Source of the DNA: G963666945 sp963666945
GTDB lineage: Bacteria > Bacteroidota > Bacteroidia > Bacteroidales > Marinifilaceae
Assembly: GCA_963666945.2 (NCBI GenBank)
Contig: CAXXRT010000054.1
Coordinates: 1-64,000, forward strand
Direction: 5' to 3'
Length of the DNA stretch: 64,000 bases
Part shown: in pieces, positions 33,187 to 42,616 of the stretch
Numbering within the stretch: the first letter of the stretch is position 1
Layout: every line of letters begins with the position of its first letter
Program-made: the position numbers and the translations under genes
Notes under the pieces: generated by a model
Told to the model about the DNA's origin: nothing
What the model saw: the letters and a program-made list of their open reading frames with translations, nothing else
Databases searched by the model: none

Positions 33187-35440
33187 ATGAGAATAGTATT
33201 GTCATTACTTTTCTTATGCTCTATGTTGTCTGTTAAGTCACAGAGTATAAGTGGAAAAGTATTTGAAAGAAACGGGGATAATGGAAAAACCCCTTTACCC
33301 GGAGCCAATTTATACTGGTTAAATACCACAAAAGGTACCACATCTACAGAAGATGGGAGTTTCGAGTTAGAAAAAGTTAAGGGGAATAATAAGCTAGTAG
33401 TAAGCTATATAGGCTATAAGAGTGATACTCTAAATATAGAGAAAGGTAAGGATTATATTGAGATTGTTATGCGTTCAGGGCAAGATCTTGAGGAAGTCCT
33501 GATAGTACAGCGCAAGCGAACCTCATATATGGACACAAACAAGCCCATAGTCAGTCAGGTCGTAACCGGAGAGGAGCTATGTAAAGCCGCATGTTGTAAT
33601 CTTGGCGAAAGCTTTGAAACCAATGCCTCTGTTGACGTATCGTATGCCGACGCCGCTACCGGGGCAAAGCAGATTCAGATGCTAGGATTGACCGGTCAGT
33701 ATATACAGATGATGACCGAGAATATGGCCAATTTCAGGGGAATTGGCATCTAAGTTTGGATTAAACTATATACCGGGAGCTTGGATGGACGCAATTTCCA
33801 TTTCCAAGGGTACAGGATCTGTAATTAACGGATATGAATCAGTGGCCGGACAGATTAGCGTTGACTACAAAAAGCCAGAAAGGAGCGAGAAATTCTTTAT
33901 CAATGGATATGGAAACGGAACAGGGAAGATGGAACTAAATTCCAACTTCGCCATAAATCTTGGAGACCATTGGAAGACCATGTTCTTATTACACGGAAGC
34001 AGGCTAGATAAGAAGCACGATGATAACTCAGATGGATTCCTTGACATGCCCCTTGTTGATCAGATAAATCTGATTAACAGGTATAGATTTAAAAACGATG
34101 ACTGGAACATACAGTTCGGTGTTAAGATACTAGACGAGAAAAGATTAGGCGGGCCAGGTAGCTTTCAATCAAGATAAATCAAGAGAAGAGCAGGAAGATC
34201 TATATGGAATTAAACTAGATACAAGAAGATATGAAGGATTCTTAAAAATAGGGTACTTGATGCCAGAATACGAAAACACATCTATGGCACTGCTGGTTAA
34301 TATTTCAGATCACGAGCAGGACTCCATATTACGGTAAAAGAGATTACTACGGAAGACAAAAATCAGCTGAAGTCAACTATATTTTCCAGTCAATATTCGA
34401 GGTATAATCCAGACCAGAAATTCTCAACAGGATTTAGTTATATGTACGATAAGTACGATGAAAACCTCGATCAGATAGGCTTTGGAAGAGAAGAAAGAGT
34501 ATTTGGAGGATTTTTCCAGTACACAGGAATATTTGGAGATATGTTTACAGCTATGGCAGGAGTAAGATTTGATCACCATAACCTATATGGGTCGTTCTTT
34601 ACCCCAAGACTACATTTAAAATTCAGCCCAGATGAGAACACATCTGTCAGAGCATCAGCAGGAATGGGATACCGTTCGGCTAATGTTATAGCAGAAAACA
34701 ATATTTATCTTGGAAGTTCAAGAGAGGTATGGGTAAACGGAAATAAATTTACAGATGCCATTCAGATGGAACGATCTGGATATGGAAGAAGCCTGGAACT
34801 ATGGAATAAACGTTAACCGTAAGATCGATATTTTGGGGCGCACTTTAAATATTAACGCAGAATATTACAGAACTGACTTTAACAAGCAGGTTATTATCGA
34901 TCTTGATACAGATCCAACAGTCCATGAATTTTATGAATCTTGACGGAAAGTCATATTCAAATTCCTACCAGATAGAACTGAAGTACGAGATTTTAAGGCA
35001 CCTTGAAACAACCGCAGCATACAGATACAACGATGTAAAACAGACAATAAACGGAGAACTTCAGGAGCCTGCACTGCGCAGCAGGTATAAAGGATTGTTG
35101 AATTTCTCATATACAACAAATATGAAGATATGGCAGTTTGACTATACCTTCCAGTTTAATGGCCCGGGACTGTATGCCTAACTCAGATATGCTTCCTGAG
35201 CAATACAGAACAAAAGACGAATTCGATTCATATACAGTCATGAATGCCCAAGTGACCAAGTGGTTTAGAAGATGGAGTGTTTATGTCGGTTGTGAAAACA
35301 TAGGAGACTTCAAGCAGGATAATCCTATTGTAGCAGCAGACAGACCATTTAGTGAGAATTTCGATACATCAAAAGTATGGGGGCCAATTCACGGACGTAA
35401 ATTTTACTTCGGATTCCGCTTTGCAATCGACAGAGATTAA
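33187..35440 (+). pseudogene. TonB-dependent receptor with seven apparent +1 frameshifts
   Basis: An outer-membrane TonB receptor split over seven frame changes. Pieces in order: signal peptide and carboxypeptidase-like domain (SISGKVFERNGDNGKTPLPG, residues about 19-95), plug (KQIQMLGLTGQYIQMM, then ISISKGTGSVINGYESVAGQ), then barrel segments including FYNLDGKSYSN and PNSDMLPEQYRT. Breaks lie near 33740, 34155, 34325, 34408, 34775, 34935 and 35172. Each is cured by removing a single base and each shift goes the same way. No larger gaps or missing domains are seen, and codons between breaks look normal. The Cys pair in CKAACCNLGESF is typical of receptors with HYC_CC_PP partners, pointing to metal uptake. 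Either a recent pseudogene or a stretch of sequence error. Confidence 0.85.
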
Positions 35441-35484
35441 ATACATTAGAAATATTTTAGCAATGAATTAAACAAAAATTAATT

Positions 35485-36074
35485 ATGAAGACAAAAAATC
35501 TATTACTAACCTTATTAATGAGTGTAGTATTTGTATTAGGAGCAACAAATACTTATGCAGATAACAAAAAAGATAATAAAGACAAGAAAACTGTTGTTAT
35601 TAAAGCAGATATTCACTGTAAGTCGTGTAAGGCAAAATTGGAAAAGAATATTCCATTCGAAAAAGGTGTTCGCGATCTTAAAGTAGATATGAAGGCAAAA
35701 ACAATAACAGTAACTTACCGTGCAGATAAAAACAATAAGGCTAACCTTATAAAGGCAATTGAGAAATGTGGAGTAAAGGTTTTGGAAGGAAGAAGCCTGC
35801 TCTGGAAAGTGCGGGAGCAAATTGTTGTAAAGTCACAGGCGATAAATCAAAATGCTGTAAGAAGGGTCATAGTCACGATCACGAGAAATGCGACAAAGAC
35901 CACTCAAAAGAGCATAAATGTACAGGTGATTGCAAATCATGCAAGCACAAAAGTTACACAAAAGCAGGTACAGATGTAAAATGCGATGGCAAATGCGACA
36001 AAAAAGACTGCAAGAAAGATTGTAAAAAAGAAGAGAAACACAACTGTAGCGGATGCTCAGGATGTTCTCATTAA
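35485..36074 (+). CDS. Heavy-metal-associated domain protein with Cys/His-rich tail (apparent frameshift)
   Basis: Signal peptide (about residues 1-25), then an HMA domain (residues about 35-97) with the metal-binding CKSC motif in IHCKSCKAKLEKNI. The frame that carries this domain runs to 35979, but the likely true tail is in another frame ending at 36074: a Lys/Cys/His-rich stretch with CCKKGHSHDHEKC, CTGDCKSCKHK and CSGCSGCSH. The switch lies at about 35785-35800 in a GGAAGGAAGAAG run; one lost base (or two gained) explains it. The whole protein would be about 196 residues with a metal-storage-like tail. It ends the cassette and a terminator follows. Confidence 0.75.
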
Positions 36075-36096
36075 GATATTAGCATATAATTATCTC

Positions 36097-36126
36097 AAAG
36101 GGGTGGCTATTGTCATCCCTTTTTTA
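36097..36126 (+). terminator. Terminator after the HMA protein gene
   Basis: AAAGGGGTGGC and GTCATCCCTTT pair over 11 bp (two G-U pairs) with a 4-base loop, followed by a T-run. It closes the metal cassette. Confidence 0.85.
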
Positions 36127-36184
36127 TTTTAGTCAATAAATATGTTTAGCTTATCGTTATATAGTTGTGATTTATAAAACATCT

Positions 36185-36215
36185 TTTGTTAATGAAATCA
36201 ACTATTATAAATTCG
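36185..36215 (+). promoter_or_regulatory. Promoter of the first LamG/SprB-type gene
   Basis: TTTG (36185-36188), exactly 19 bases, TAAATTCG (36208-36215), one mismatch to TAnnTTTG. It lies 25 bases before the ATG at 36241. Confidence 0.7.
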
Positions 36216-36240
36216 TGTGTTTTTTGTTTAAAAGAGATTT

Positions 36241-38137
36241 ATGAGATTATTACCGCTTATTACATTGTTGTTTGTTTTTGCATTTAGCAGTTTGTTTGGA
36301 CAGTCAAGAGATACTACAATAAAATGTCCCAATGGAGGGACTTTTAATATCGTAAATATATACGATGAGATAACTTGTAATTTTGGTAAATATGATAATG
36401 GTTATAATGACGATTATTATAGCAGGGTTAAGCCATTAAATATGAGTGTACGTGTTTACAATGATAATAAGACAAAGTGGCAGAATGTTGGACGCAATAA
36501 ACTAAGTGATGTATTAAATGGATTTCATTGGACATCAAATAAATATGTAAGATTTAAAACTAGTGGATTAGATGATTCTATTATTAAATTTTTCTTGGAG
36601 GATCAAAGACGCAACGGAACAATATTAAAAGAATATGATATCACTTTCCACATCCACGATATAATACAAATAGGCAATATAGATATTTCTCCAAGAACCT
36701 CAGGGAATTCAGATGTGACCATAAACACAATTAAACAAGGATCGGGGGCGGTCAACCTTGAGTATTCCCTCGACGGAAATTCTTATGGTTCTTCAAATCA
36801 ATTTAGCAACCTTAGTCCCGGGAGTTATACCGTTTATGTCAGAGATAAGCTAACCGGTTACACCGTCACCAATACTTTCAATGTGCAGGCTCCGGCCCCA
36901 GAGGAGCCAGATATAACTGGAGTAATAAGTCATTGCGACTGTTCCGGAAATAATGGCTCAATAGATATTTCAATGGAAGGTTATGAAACCTTCATAAAAT
37001 TCGATGGAACCACCGACGTTAAAATAGGAGGCTTTGATTATGTAGGAAAAACTAATTTTACCATAGAGGGGCGCATAAGGGTTAGTGAGGAAAATTATTC
37101 TTTTAGTACTAGGAAATTTATATCCTTATTTGGAGAGGATAATACCGTTGAGTTTGGATTCATTAATGGGAAACTTTCCTGTTATATAGCCACAGAAGGT
37201 TGGGCACAAACTTTTGAGGGGACAAAGCAATACCCAAACGACGGACAGTGGCATCATGTGGCCGTGAGGGGAGACGGAAGCAAGATAGAGCTTTTGGTAG
37301 ATGGTGATGTTAAAGATACTTTTTCCAAATCATACTCCAAGCTTAAGGTCGATAGCGGAGGAGCAAAAGATATCCTGGTTGGTGACGGAGTCTGGGGTCA
37401 GTCAAACGAAGCCTTTAAAGGAGACATAGCAAGGCTGGCCTTTTGGGAAAAATACTTAATGTAATGATGAAATGGACGCACTCCAGCTTATGGGTTCGAA
37501 ATGGCTTTCAGGGGAAGAAGATGGTTTAATTGCCGGTTATAATATAAACAGGAAAGAAGGGGATAGACTCATTGCAGTTGCCCCTGCAGGAGCAACAAAC
37601 TACGATGGAGAACTGTCAGCTCCAATAGAACAGTGGCAATCGTGGGTTGAAGAATATAGCTGGACAGGCCCCAATGGCTATAAATCTGAGGGCGTTCAGG
37701 ATATCTCTCATTTAAAACCAGGAGATTATACAGTTACCGTCAATTACGGATACAGCGGAGTCGTAACTACCCCAATTATTAAAACTTTCGAAGTAGAACT
37801 GCAAAACAATCTTACCGTTGACTTGACCGACCCGACAGTAGAGACAGAAGGTTGTGAAGGGGATATCATAAATCTTTCTTCAGCTATAGGAGGAGGGGTA
37901 GCGGAAAAAAACTATATATGGGTAATAACGTCAGGTTCCGATACAAAAGAGATAACAGGCCAATCCGATTCATTCACATTGCCATTGCTGGAGTCATTAG
38001 AATTCAATGGGAACAGAAAAGTCCGTCTAAAAGTCCAATCCGGCGTTTGTGTTGAAGAGAGCAAAGACAAAACCCTGAATATCCACAAAAAGATAAAAAC
38101 AAAGCCTATTACCCATAAAAAGGAAAAGAAGAAGTAG
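36241..38137 (+). CDS. Secreted LamG/SprB-repeat protein, paralogue 1 (apparent frameshift)
   Basis: A secreted protein of about 630 residues read across one frameshift. Signal peptide (MRLLPLITLLFVFAFSSLFG), a beta-rich N-terminal domain, an SprB-like segment (LSPGSYTVYVRDKLTGYTV), then a LamG-like jelly-roll with NDGQWHHVAVRGDGSKIELL. The frame ends at 37464 (FWEKYLM-stop), but the next frame continues in register from about 37461: SNDEMDAL, then GLIAGYN and a second SprB-like repeat (WTGPNGYKSEGVQDISHLKP). Paralogue 3 reads through the same place (FWRKYLSNSEIN), so one extra T near 37460 accounts for the break. The protein ends IHKKIKTKPITHKKEKKK, a tail shared with its neighbours; no CHU_C or type A sorting domain is seen. 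Confidence 0.82.
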
Positions 38138-38349
38138 TAATATGATTTTTTTCATATGGTGCAGGCTATATAATTATTTGATTTAGGAATAAAAAGACAG
38201 TTTCTATTAATTAATATTATTTTTTAATAATTTTTCTGTATTTTTAAAAAAGACATATAAAATATGTGTATAATTTGTTTCTATGTTATGTGTAATATAG
38301 TATAATTATAGGTAGATGATTATGTAGAAACAATAAAGATTATTAAATT

Positions 38350-39252
38350 ATGAGATTATTACTGGTTACTATTATGTTATTAGTTATTCTAGGTGGAGAA
38401 CTGAAAGCTCAGGATAAAATAATCGACTGTACTAATTTGACTGAATGTAATATTATAGCCGGAGAAACGGTAAAATGTCAGTTTGCTTTTGATGGAAGGG
38501 TCAAAAATTTCACATGTTCTCCGGCGGATCTGCAAATATTGGAAAAGAACACAGGAAATTCATCACCTAAAGAAGTTACTATTCAATTTGGTGATCCCGG
38601 ATTTTATCCCGTAGAGTTTAGGTTCGAAAGAAATGGAAATAAGGTTTTTAAATATAATGTCACGTTTAAAGTAGGGTTACCAAATTCTGTTATTGCAGCC
38701 GAAATAGCACACTCTGACTGTACGGGTGAAAGTGGAGCCATTGATTTATCTATTGATAATATAAATAGCAATATAGAGATAGAATCCTTTTCATGGACAG
38801 GTCCAAATGGTTATTCAAAAGAAGGCTCAGAGGATATTATTAATTTAAAGTCTGGTTTATATACGGTCACAGTAAAATATGATTATGCCGGATATTTTAC
38901 TTCTTCTATAAATAAAACTTTCGAGGTCAAACAATTGAACGATCTCGAGGTTAATATTTTAGACACCGAAGGAACTGCTTGCTCAGGAGATCTTCTATAT
39001 CTTTCAACAGAGACAAAAGGTGGAATAGACGATAAAACATATTCATGGATTATTACAGAGGGGGCAGATACAAACACTATAATCGGTGCCTCTACTTCTT
39101 TCGAAGTTCCTATGGATTTTACAGGTAATAAGAAAGTCAGACTTAAAGTCCAGTCGGGTGTTTGTGTCAAAGAAAGTAAGCCAATAAATGTTAATATTCA
39201 CAAAAAGATAAAAACAAATACTATCACCCATAAAAAGGAAAAGAAAGAATAA
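38350..39252 (+). CDS. Secreted SprB-repeat protein, paralogue 2 (short, no LamG)
   Basis: 300 residues: signal peptide (about residues 1-21), a beta-rich domain, one SprB-like repeat (FSWTGPNGYSKEGSEDIINL then SGLYTVTVKYDYAG, about residues 155-190), and an Ig-like domain ending KVRLKVQSGVCVKESK. Its second half is very close to the end of paralogue 1, including the shared tail IHKKIKTNTITHKKEKKE, but the LamG part is missing. It looks like a shorter product of duplication. Role unknown; surface location is inferred from the signal peptide and SprB-type repeat, a motif named after the gliding adhesin SprB. Confidence 0.8.
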   Translation: MRLLLVTIMLLVILGGELKAQDKIIDCTNLTECNIIAGETVKCQFAFDGRVKNFTCSPADLQILEKNTGNSSPKEVTIQFGDPGFYPVEFRFERNGNKVFKYNVTFKVGLPNSVIAAEIAHSDCTGESGAIDLSIDNINSNIEIESFSWTGPNGYSKEGSEDIINLKSGLYTVTVKYDYAGYFTSSINKTFEVKQLNDLEVNILDTEGTACSGDLLYLSTETKGGIDDKTYSWIITEGADTNTIIGASTSFEVPMDFTGNKKVRLKVQSGVCVKESKPINVNIHKKIKTNTITHKKEKKE

Positions 39253-39337
39253 TACTCTATTATCTTTCCAAACAAGATAAAATATTAGTTGTTGCTCAAT
39301 AAAATCCGATCTTTAATCATAAATTAAATATAAATTG

Positions 39338-39367
39338 TTGTAAAATATCCCGTAGTTTATATTTTTG
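39338..39367 (+). promoter_or_regulatory. Promoter of LamG/SprB-type paralogue 3
   Basis: TTG (39338-39340), 19 bases, TATTTTTG (39360-39367): a good Bacteroidetes promoter 58 bases before the ATG. So paralogue 3 can be transcribed apart from paralogues 1 and 2. Confidence 0.75.
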
Positions 39368-39425
39368 CCCCACGATTATCTGGTATATGTCTAAATATCA
39401 GGGAAACAATTAGAGTAAAGTAATT

Positions 39426-41270
39426 ATGAAATTTTTGTCAGCGACAATTATAGTATTGGTATGTACTATAGGGAATGTTATGGCTCGCAAACAGGAAGTT
39501 GTTCTTCAAAATGGTGAGACCTATAATGTTACTATTAAAGATACGGTTAAATATAAAGTATACCTTACCAGAGGCAATAAATCAAATTCCTATTGCTACG
39601 TTTGGCCATCGATCTGGAATTTTTCAGATGGCGATAATGATAAATACTATTATAATTCTGAAGGATATTGGGAAAACTTTAATAGTTATTCCAAAAGAGT
39701 ATTGTTGGATGAAAGAGGTAAGTTAAATTTTTATGATGAAGTTGAGATTAGGTGGGTTGACAAAGGTAGTGTAAGTATTAATTATAATGTTGACTACTAT
39801 AGATATAATAGCAATCTCAGGGGAACAGTTAATGGTGCTGTGAATTTTAATATCTACGATTATGTCGAAATAGGATCTCATGAAATTAATTATACATCGT
39901 TAGACATGGCTAATGTTACTATTAATTTAAGCCATTTGGGATCTAATGATTTGGAATATAGTATAAATGGTGGAGATACCTTTCAAAATTCCAAAGAGTT
40001 TCTGAATGTTTCAGCGGGCCAATACACATTACAAGTAAGGGATAAGAAGACAGGATATACGCACCAGAAATCCATTACAATTAGGGCTATACCTCCTTTT
40101 GAATTAATAGCAGAAATTAGTAGTACAGATTGCACAGGGTCAAGCGGTTCCATAAATCTTTCATTAAAAGGAGGCAGCAGGTATTTGATTTTCAATGGAA
40201 ATGCAAATATTGATTTTCAGAACCAGCTGTTTGTGGGCGAAAGAGAATTTACTGTAGAAGGATTATTTAGGATTCCAACTGATGCCGATTATGCTTATAT
40301 GGAAAGGCAACAATACACGGGACTATTCGGGCAGGACAATTGTATAGAGATAGGATTAAGGTCCGGTTATCCCGCCTTTTACATTTATACAAGTAGTGGG
40401 GCTCGTTCAGCAACATCTTCTACCAAACTTCCAAATGACGGGCAATGGCATCATCTGGCATTAAGATCAAATTGCAGCAATATTGAATTATTGCTCGACG
40501 GAGTTGTCTGTGCCACTGATAACCGGAGTTATTCCACACTTCAGTCCGACGACGGATCACAGGGAAAGCCAGTCTCAATAGGAGCAAAAGTATGGAGAGA
40601 TAGCGGAGATGAATTTAAAGGTCACATTTCAAACCTTAGTTTCTGGAGAAAATACCTGAGCAATAGCGAAATCAACAACTATAAAACCAACGACCCCGAT
40701 GGAAGTGAATCAGAATTGTTGGCAGCATATAACATGAATATCAGAGACAAAGAAAGATTAATCCCAGTAAAAGGAGAAGAAGGCGATCTTAATGGCTGTT
40801 TATGGTCAGACAATTGTAGTTACATATGGGAAGATTCCTCTGGAGCACAGGTGTCTGTAGAGGAAGACATTACAAATCTTCAGGAAGATGATTACACTGT
40901 TACTGTAAATTATACGGGATTAATCACAAGTAACCTTACCACCACCTATAAGGTAGCCCTGATAAACACCTTAAAAGTACAGGTGACTGCCCCGGATCAT
41001 CACCTGTGCGAAGGCGATGAATTGATAATTACCTCAAATACTACTGGAGGCACAGGCAATTATAAATATCAATGGGAGTCTTTCGATGGAAATGCCTGGA
41101 TACCTATGACAGGCTCAGTATCGTCTTCCTATATACAGAATCAGACTTTCGGAAATAAAAACTACCGTTTACAGGTAAATTCTGGAGTCTGTGACACAAC
41201 CAGCGTGCATATAAATTTAGATGTTTACAAAAAGATAAGAACAGGAAGAATCAGGCATGTAAAGAACTAA
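39426..41270 (+). CDS. Secreted LamG/SprB-repeat protein, paralogue 3
   Basis: 614 residues, intact. Signal peptide about residues 1-20, N-terminal beta domain, SprB-like segment (VSAGQYTLQVRDKKTGYTHQ, about residues 197-216), LamG-like jelly-roll (about 255-420; PNDGQWHHLALRSNCSNIEL), a degenerate SprB repeat (DITNLQEDDYTVTVNYTGL) and an Ig-like domain with CEGDELIITSNTTGGTGNYK. Ends VYKKIRTGRIRHVKN, again the shared tail. It shows what paralogue 1 should look like without its frameshift. No known sorting domain, so if it leaves the periplasm by T9SS the signal must be unusual. Confidence 0.87.
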   Translation: MKFLSATIIVLVCTIGNVMARKQEVVLQNGETYNVTIKDTVKYKVYLTRGNKSNSYCYVWPSIWNFSDGDNDKYYYNSEGYWENFNSYSKRVLLDERGKLNFYDEVEIRWVDKGSVSINYNVDYYRYNSNLRGTVNGAVNFNIYDYVEIGSHEINYTSLDMANVTINLSHLGSNDLEYSINGGDTFQNSKEFLNVSAGQYTLQVRDKKTGYTHQKSITIRAIPPFELIAEISSTDCTGSSGSINLSLKGGSRYLIFNGNANIDFQNQLFVGEREFTVEGLFRIPTDADYAYMERQQYTGLFGQDNCIEIGLRSGYPAFYIYTSSGARSATSSTKLPNDGQWHHLALRSNCSNIELLLDGVVCATDNRSYSTLQSDDGSQGKPVSIGAKVWRDSGDEFKGHISNLSFWRKYLSNSEINNYKTNDPDGSESELLAAYNMNIRDKERLIPVKGEEGDLNGCLWSDNCSYIWEDSSGAQVSVEEDITNLQEDDYTVTVNYTGLITSNLTTTYKVALINTLKVQVTAPDHHLCEGDELIITSNTTGGTGNYKYQWESFDGNAWIPMTGSVSSSYIQNQTFGNKNYRLQVNSGVCDTTSVHINLDVYKKIRTGRIRHVKN

Positions 41271-41318
41271 AGGACAGCAATCTTTCCCCTAAAAGGAAGC
41301 AATACCACCTAATTAAAT

Positions 41319-41452
41319 CCGTACCATCTACGGTGCTAGCCCATACTTTCTGGTATGTTTCCCTATACCAGAGGCCGAAAATAACCAGTTTGAATCCGCT
41401 AAGTATCCAGAAAGAGGAGACTTGGTACGGCCTTGTTGCGGCTTTGGTACGG
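41319..41452. repeat. Short direct and inverted repeats in an intergenic region
   Basis: CCGTACC (41319-41325) is inverted relative to GGTACGG at 41424-41430 and 41446-41452, the last two as direct TTGGTACGG copies 22 bases apart. Further small hairpins (CATAC/GTATG and TGGTAT/ATACCA) lie between. Purpose unknown; it could be a structured 3' region or transcript terminator. Confidence 0.4.
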
Positions 41453-41515
41453 AGATAGTATAACGAAGAATCCAAATATTGGAGTGTAAAAGTCATTTTA
41501 TAAGAGAACAGATAT

Positions 41516-42220
41516 TTAGAGAATCTGGCACAAATCGGCGATAGAATGTATTGTTGGATGCTCATTCTTCAGCCATTCCGGAGAATTATCCACGTGAATA
41601 GCCTGCATATTTATATTTCTTGCACCCTTAATGTCAGTATTGAAATCATCACCAACCATTATCGATTCAGGAATTACAGCCTTTGCCTTAGAAAGAGCAA
41701 GTTCGAAAATTTCTTTGTTAGGCTTGCTACACCCGGCCTCTTCAGAACAAGTTAATGTCTCTATAATATCGCTGAGTCCGCAGTTCATAACTTTTTGGGT
41801 TTGAACCCTTATAAATCCGTTGGTTATAATGTGGCAGGCGTATCCTTTCGAATTCAGATGTTTCAGGGTATCAACAGTTTTTGGAAACAGTTTTGTCTGG
41901 CAGGCGCTTACCTCCAGGTATGCCTCCCCCAGATCTTCAGCCAGCGCTCTGTCGTTTATGCCTTTTTCCTTTAGGGTGTAATAGAATCGTTTAACTATCA
42001 GTTCTTCCTTGGATATGTTACCCTGATTATAAGCGATCCACATTTTTTGGTTATGGTGTTTATATATATGGTGAAAGATAATAAAATCGTGAAACTCTGT
42101 TCTTAATCCGAACTCATTAAACAGCTGTAGAAGACTAGATTCACTATTGGCTTTAAAATCCCATAGAGTATTGTCAAGATCAAAAAAGATGTGTTTGATG
42201 TTCGATTTATTTATTATCAT
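41516..42220 (-). CDS. YjjG-like HAD-family phosphatase
   Basis: 234 residues of the haloacid dehalogenase superfamily with all four motifs: DLDNTLWDF (nucleophile Asp, about residue 14), ITNGF (motif II), the lysine in CSKPNKEIFELA, and GDDFNTDIKGA (motif IV). The alpha-helical cap at about residues 20-90 and the pattern around it fit the YjjG/pyrimidine 5'-nucleotidase type, which clears non-canonical nucleotides. Substrate is inferred by family only. It lies alone on the minus strand between the two secreted-protein loci. Confidence 0.85.
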   Translation of the reverse strand: MIINKSNIKHIFFDLDNTLWDFKANSESSLLQLFNEFGLRTEFHDFIIFHHIYKHHNQKMWIAYNQGNISKEELIVKRFYYTLKEKGINDRALAEDLGEAYLEVSACQTKLFPKTVDTLKHLNSKGYACHIITNGFIRVQTQKVMNCGLSDIIETLTCSEEAGCSKPNKEIFELALSKAKAVIPESIMVGDDFNTDIKGARNINMQAIHVDNSPEWLKNEHPTIHSIADLCQIL

Positions 42221-42224
42221 GGTG

Positions 42225-42232
42225 CAAAGATA
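42225..42232 (-). promoter_or_regulatory. Putative -7 element at the HAD gene start
   Basis: Read on the minus strand this is TATCTTTG, only 4 bases before the ATG at 42220. If it is used, the mRNA would be leaderless or nearly so. No -33 box at 19 bases. Confidence 0.35.
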
Positions 42233-42616
42233 TAAATTAGTTTTACATGATGTTTAAAATACAATGCGGTGTCGTTGTATTTTAACAAAACATTTGATTG
42301 AAAATGCCTTTTGGACACAATATTTGTTTTGAGATAATGTGCATAATAGTACATAATAATTAGAAAAATGTTAAAATATGTTGCATAAATATTCTGTCTC
42401 ATTCCCTCTTGTATATTGTCTTTAGTAACTGAATTAACAAGGTTTTAATGGATTTCATCAACAATGCGATATCCCCAGAAATAGTTAGTGTAAAATATTA
42501 GACGTTTATCTATGATAACAAGCTGTTCACCAAAACCAACTTGACTTTTCATAATTATAATCGTTATTTTGTTCTCAGATATAGAAGTGGATTGTTTAAT
42601 TTGGATTGGTTGATAA
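42233..42616. other. Gene-free region upstream of the secreted-protein array
   Basis: About 380 bases of AT-rich DNA without a credible gene on either strand; a 61-codon minus-strand open frame here has no supporting feature. TTTG at 42568-42571 lies near the right place for a promoter, but the -7 position reads ATTGTTTA, so the array promoter is not identified. Confidence 0.5.

Noticed and set aside
33740..35180. Programmed +1 frameshifting in the TonB receptor, because all breaks go one way and the first could sit at a TAA codon
   Set aside because: At other breaks homology places the extra base upstream of the stop and no shared slippery sequence is seen, so programmed shifting does not fit.
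41271..41515. Small RNA or mobile-element end between paralogue 3 and the HAD gene
   Set aside because: Only short repeats of 7-9 bases, no promoter and no transposase; not enough to call either.
42217..42402. Minus-strand open frame of 61 codons ahead of the HAD gene
   Set aside because: Composition is not protein-like, there is no domain, and it only overlaps AT-rich intergenic DNA and the HAD start.
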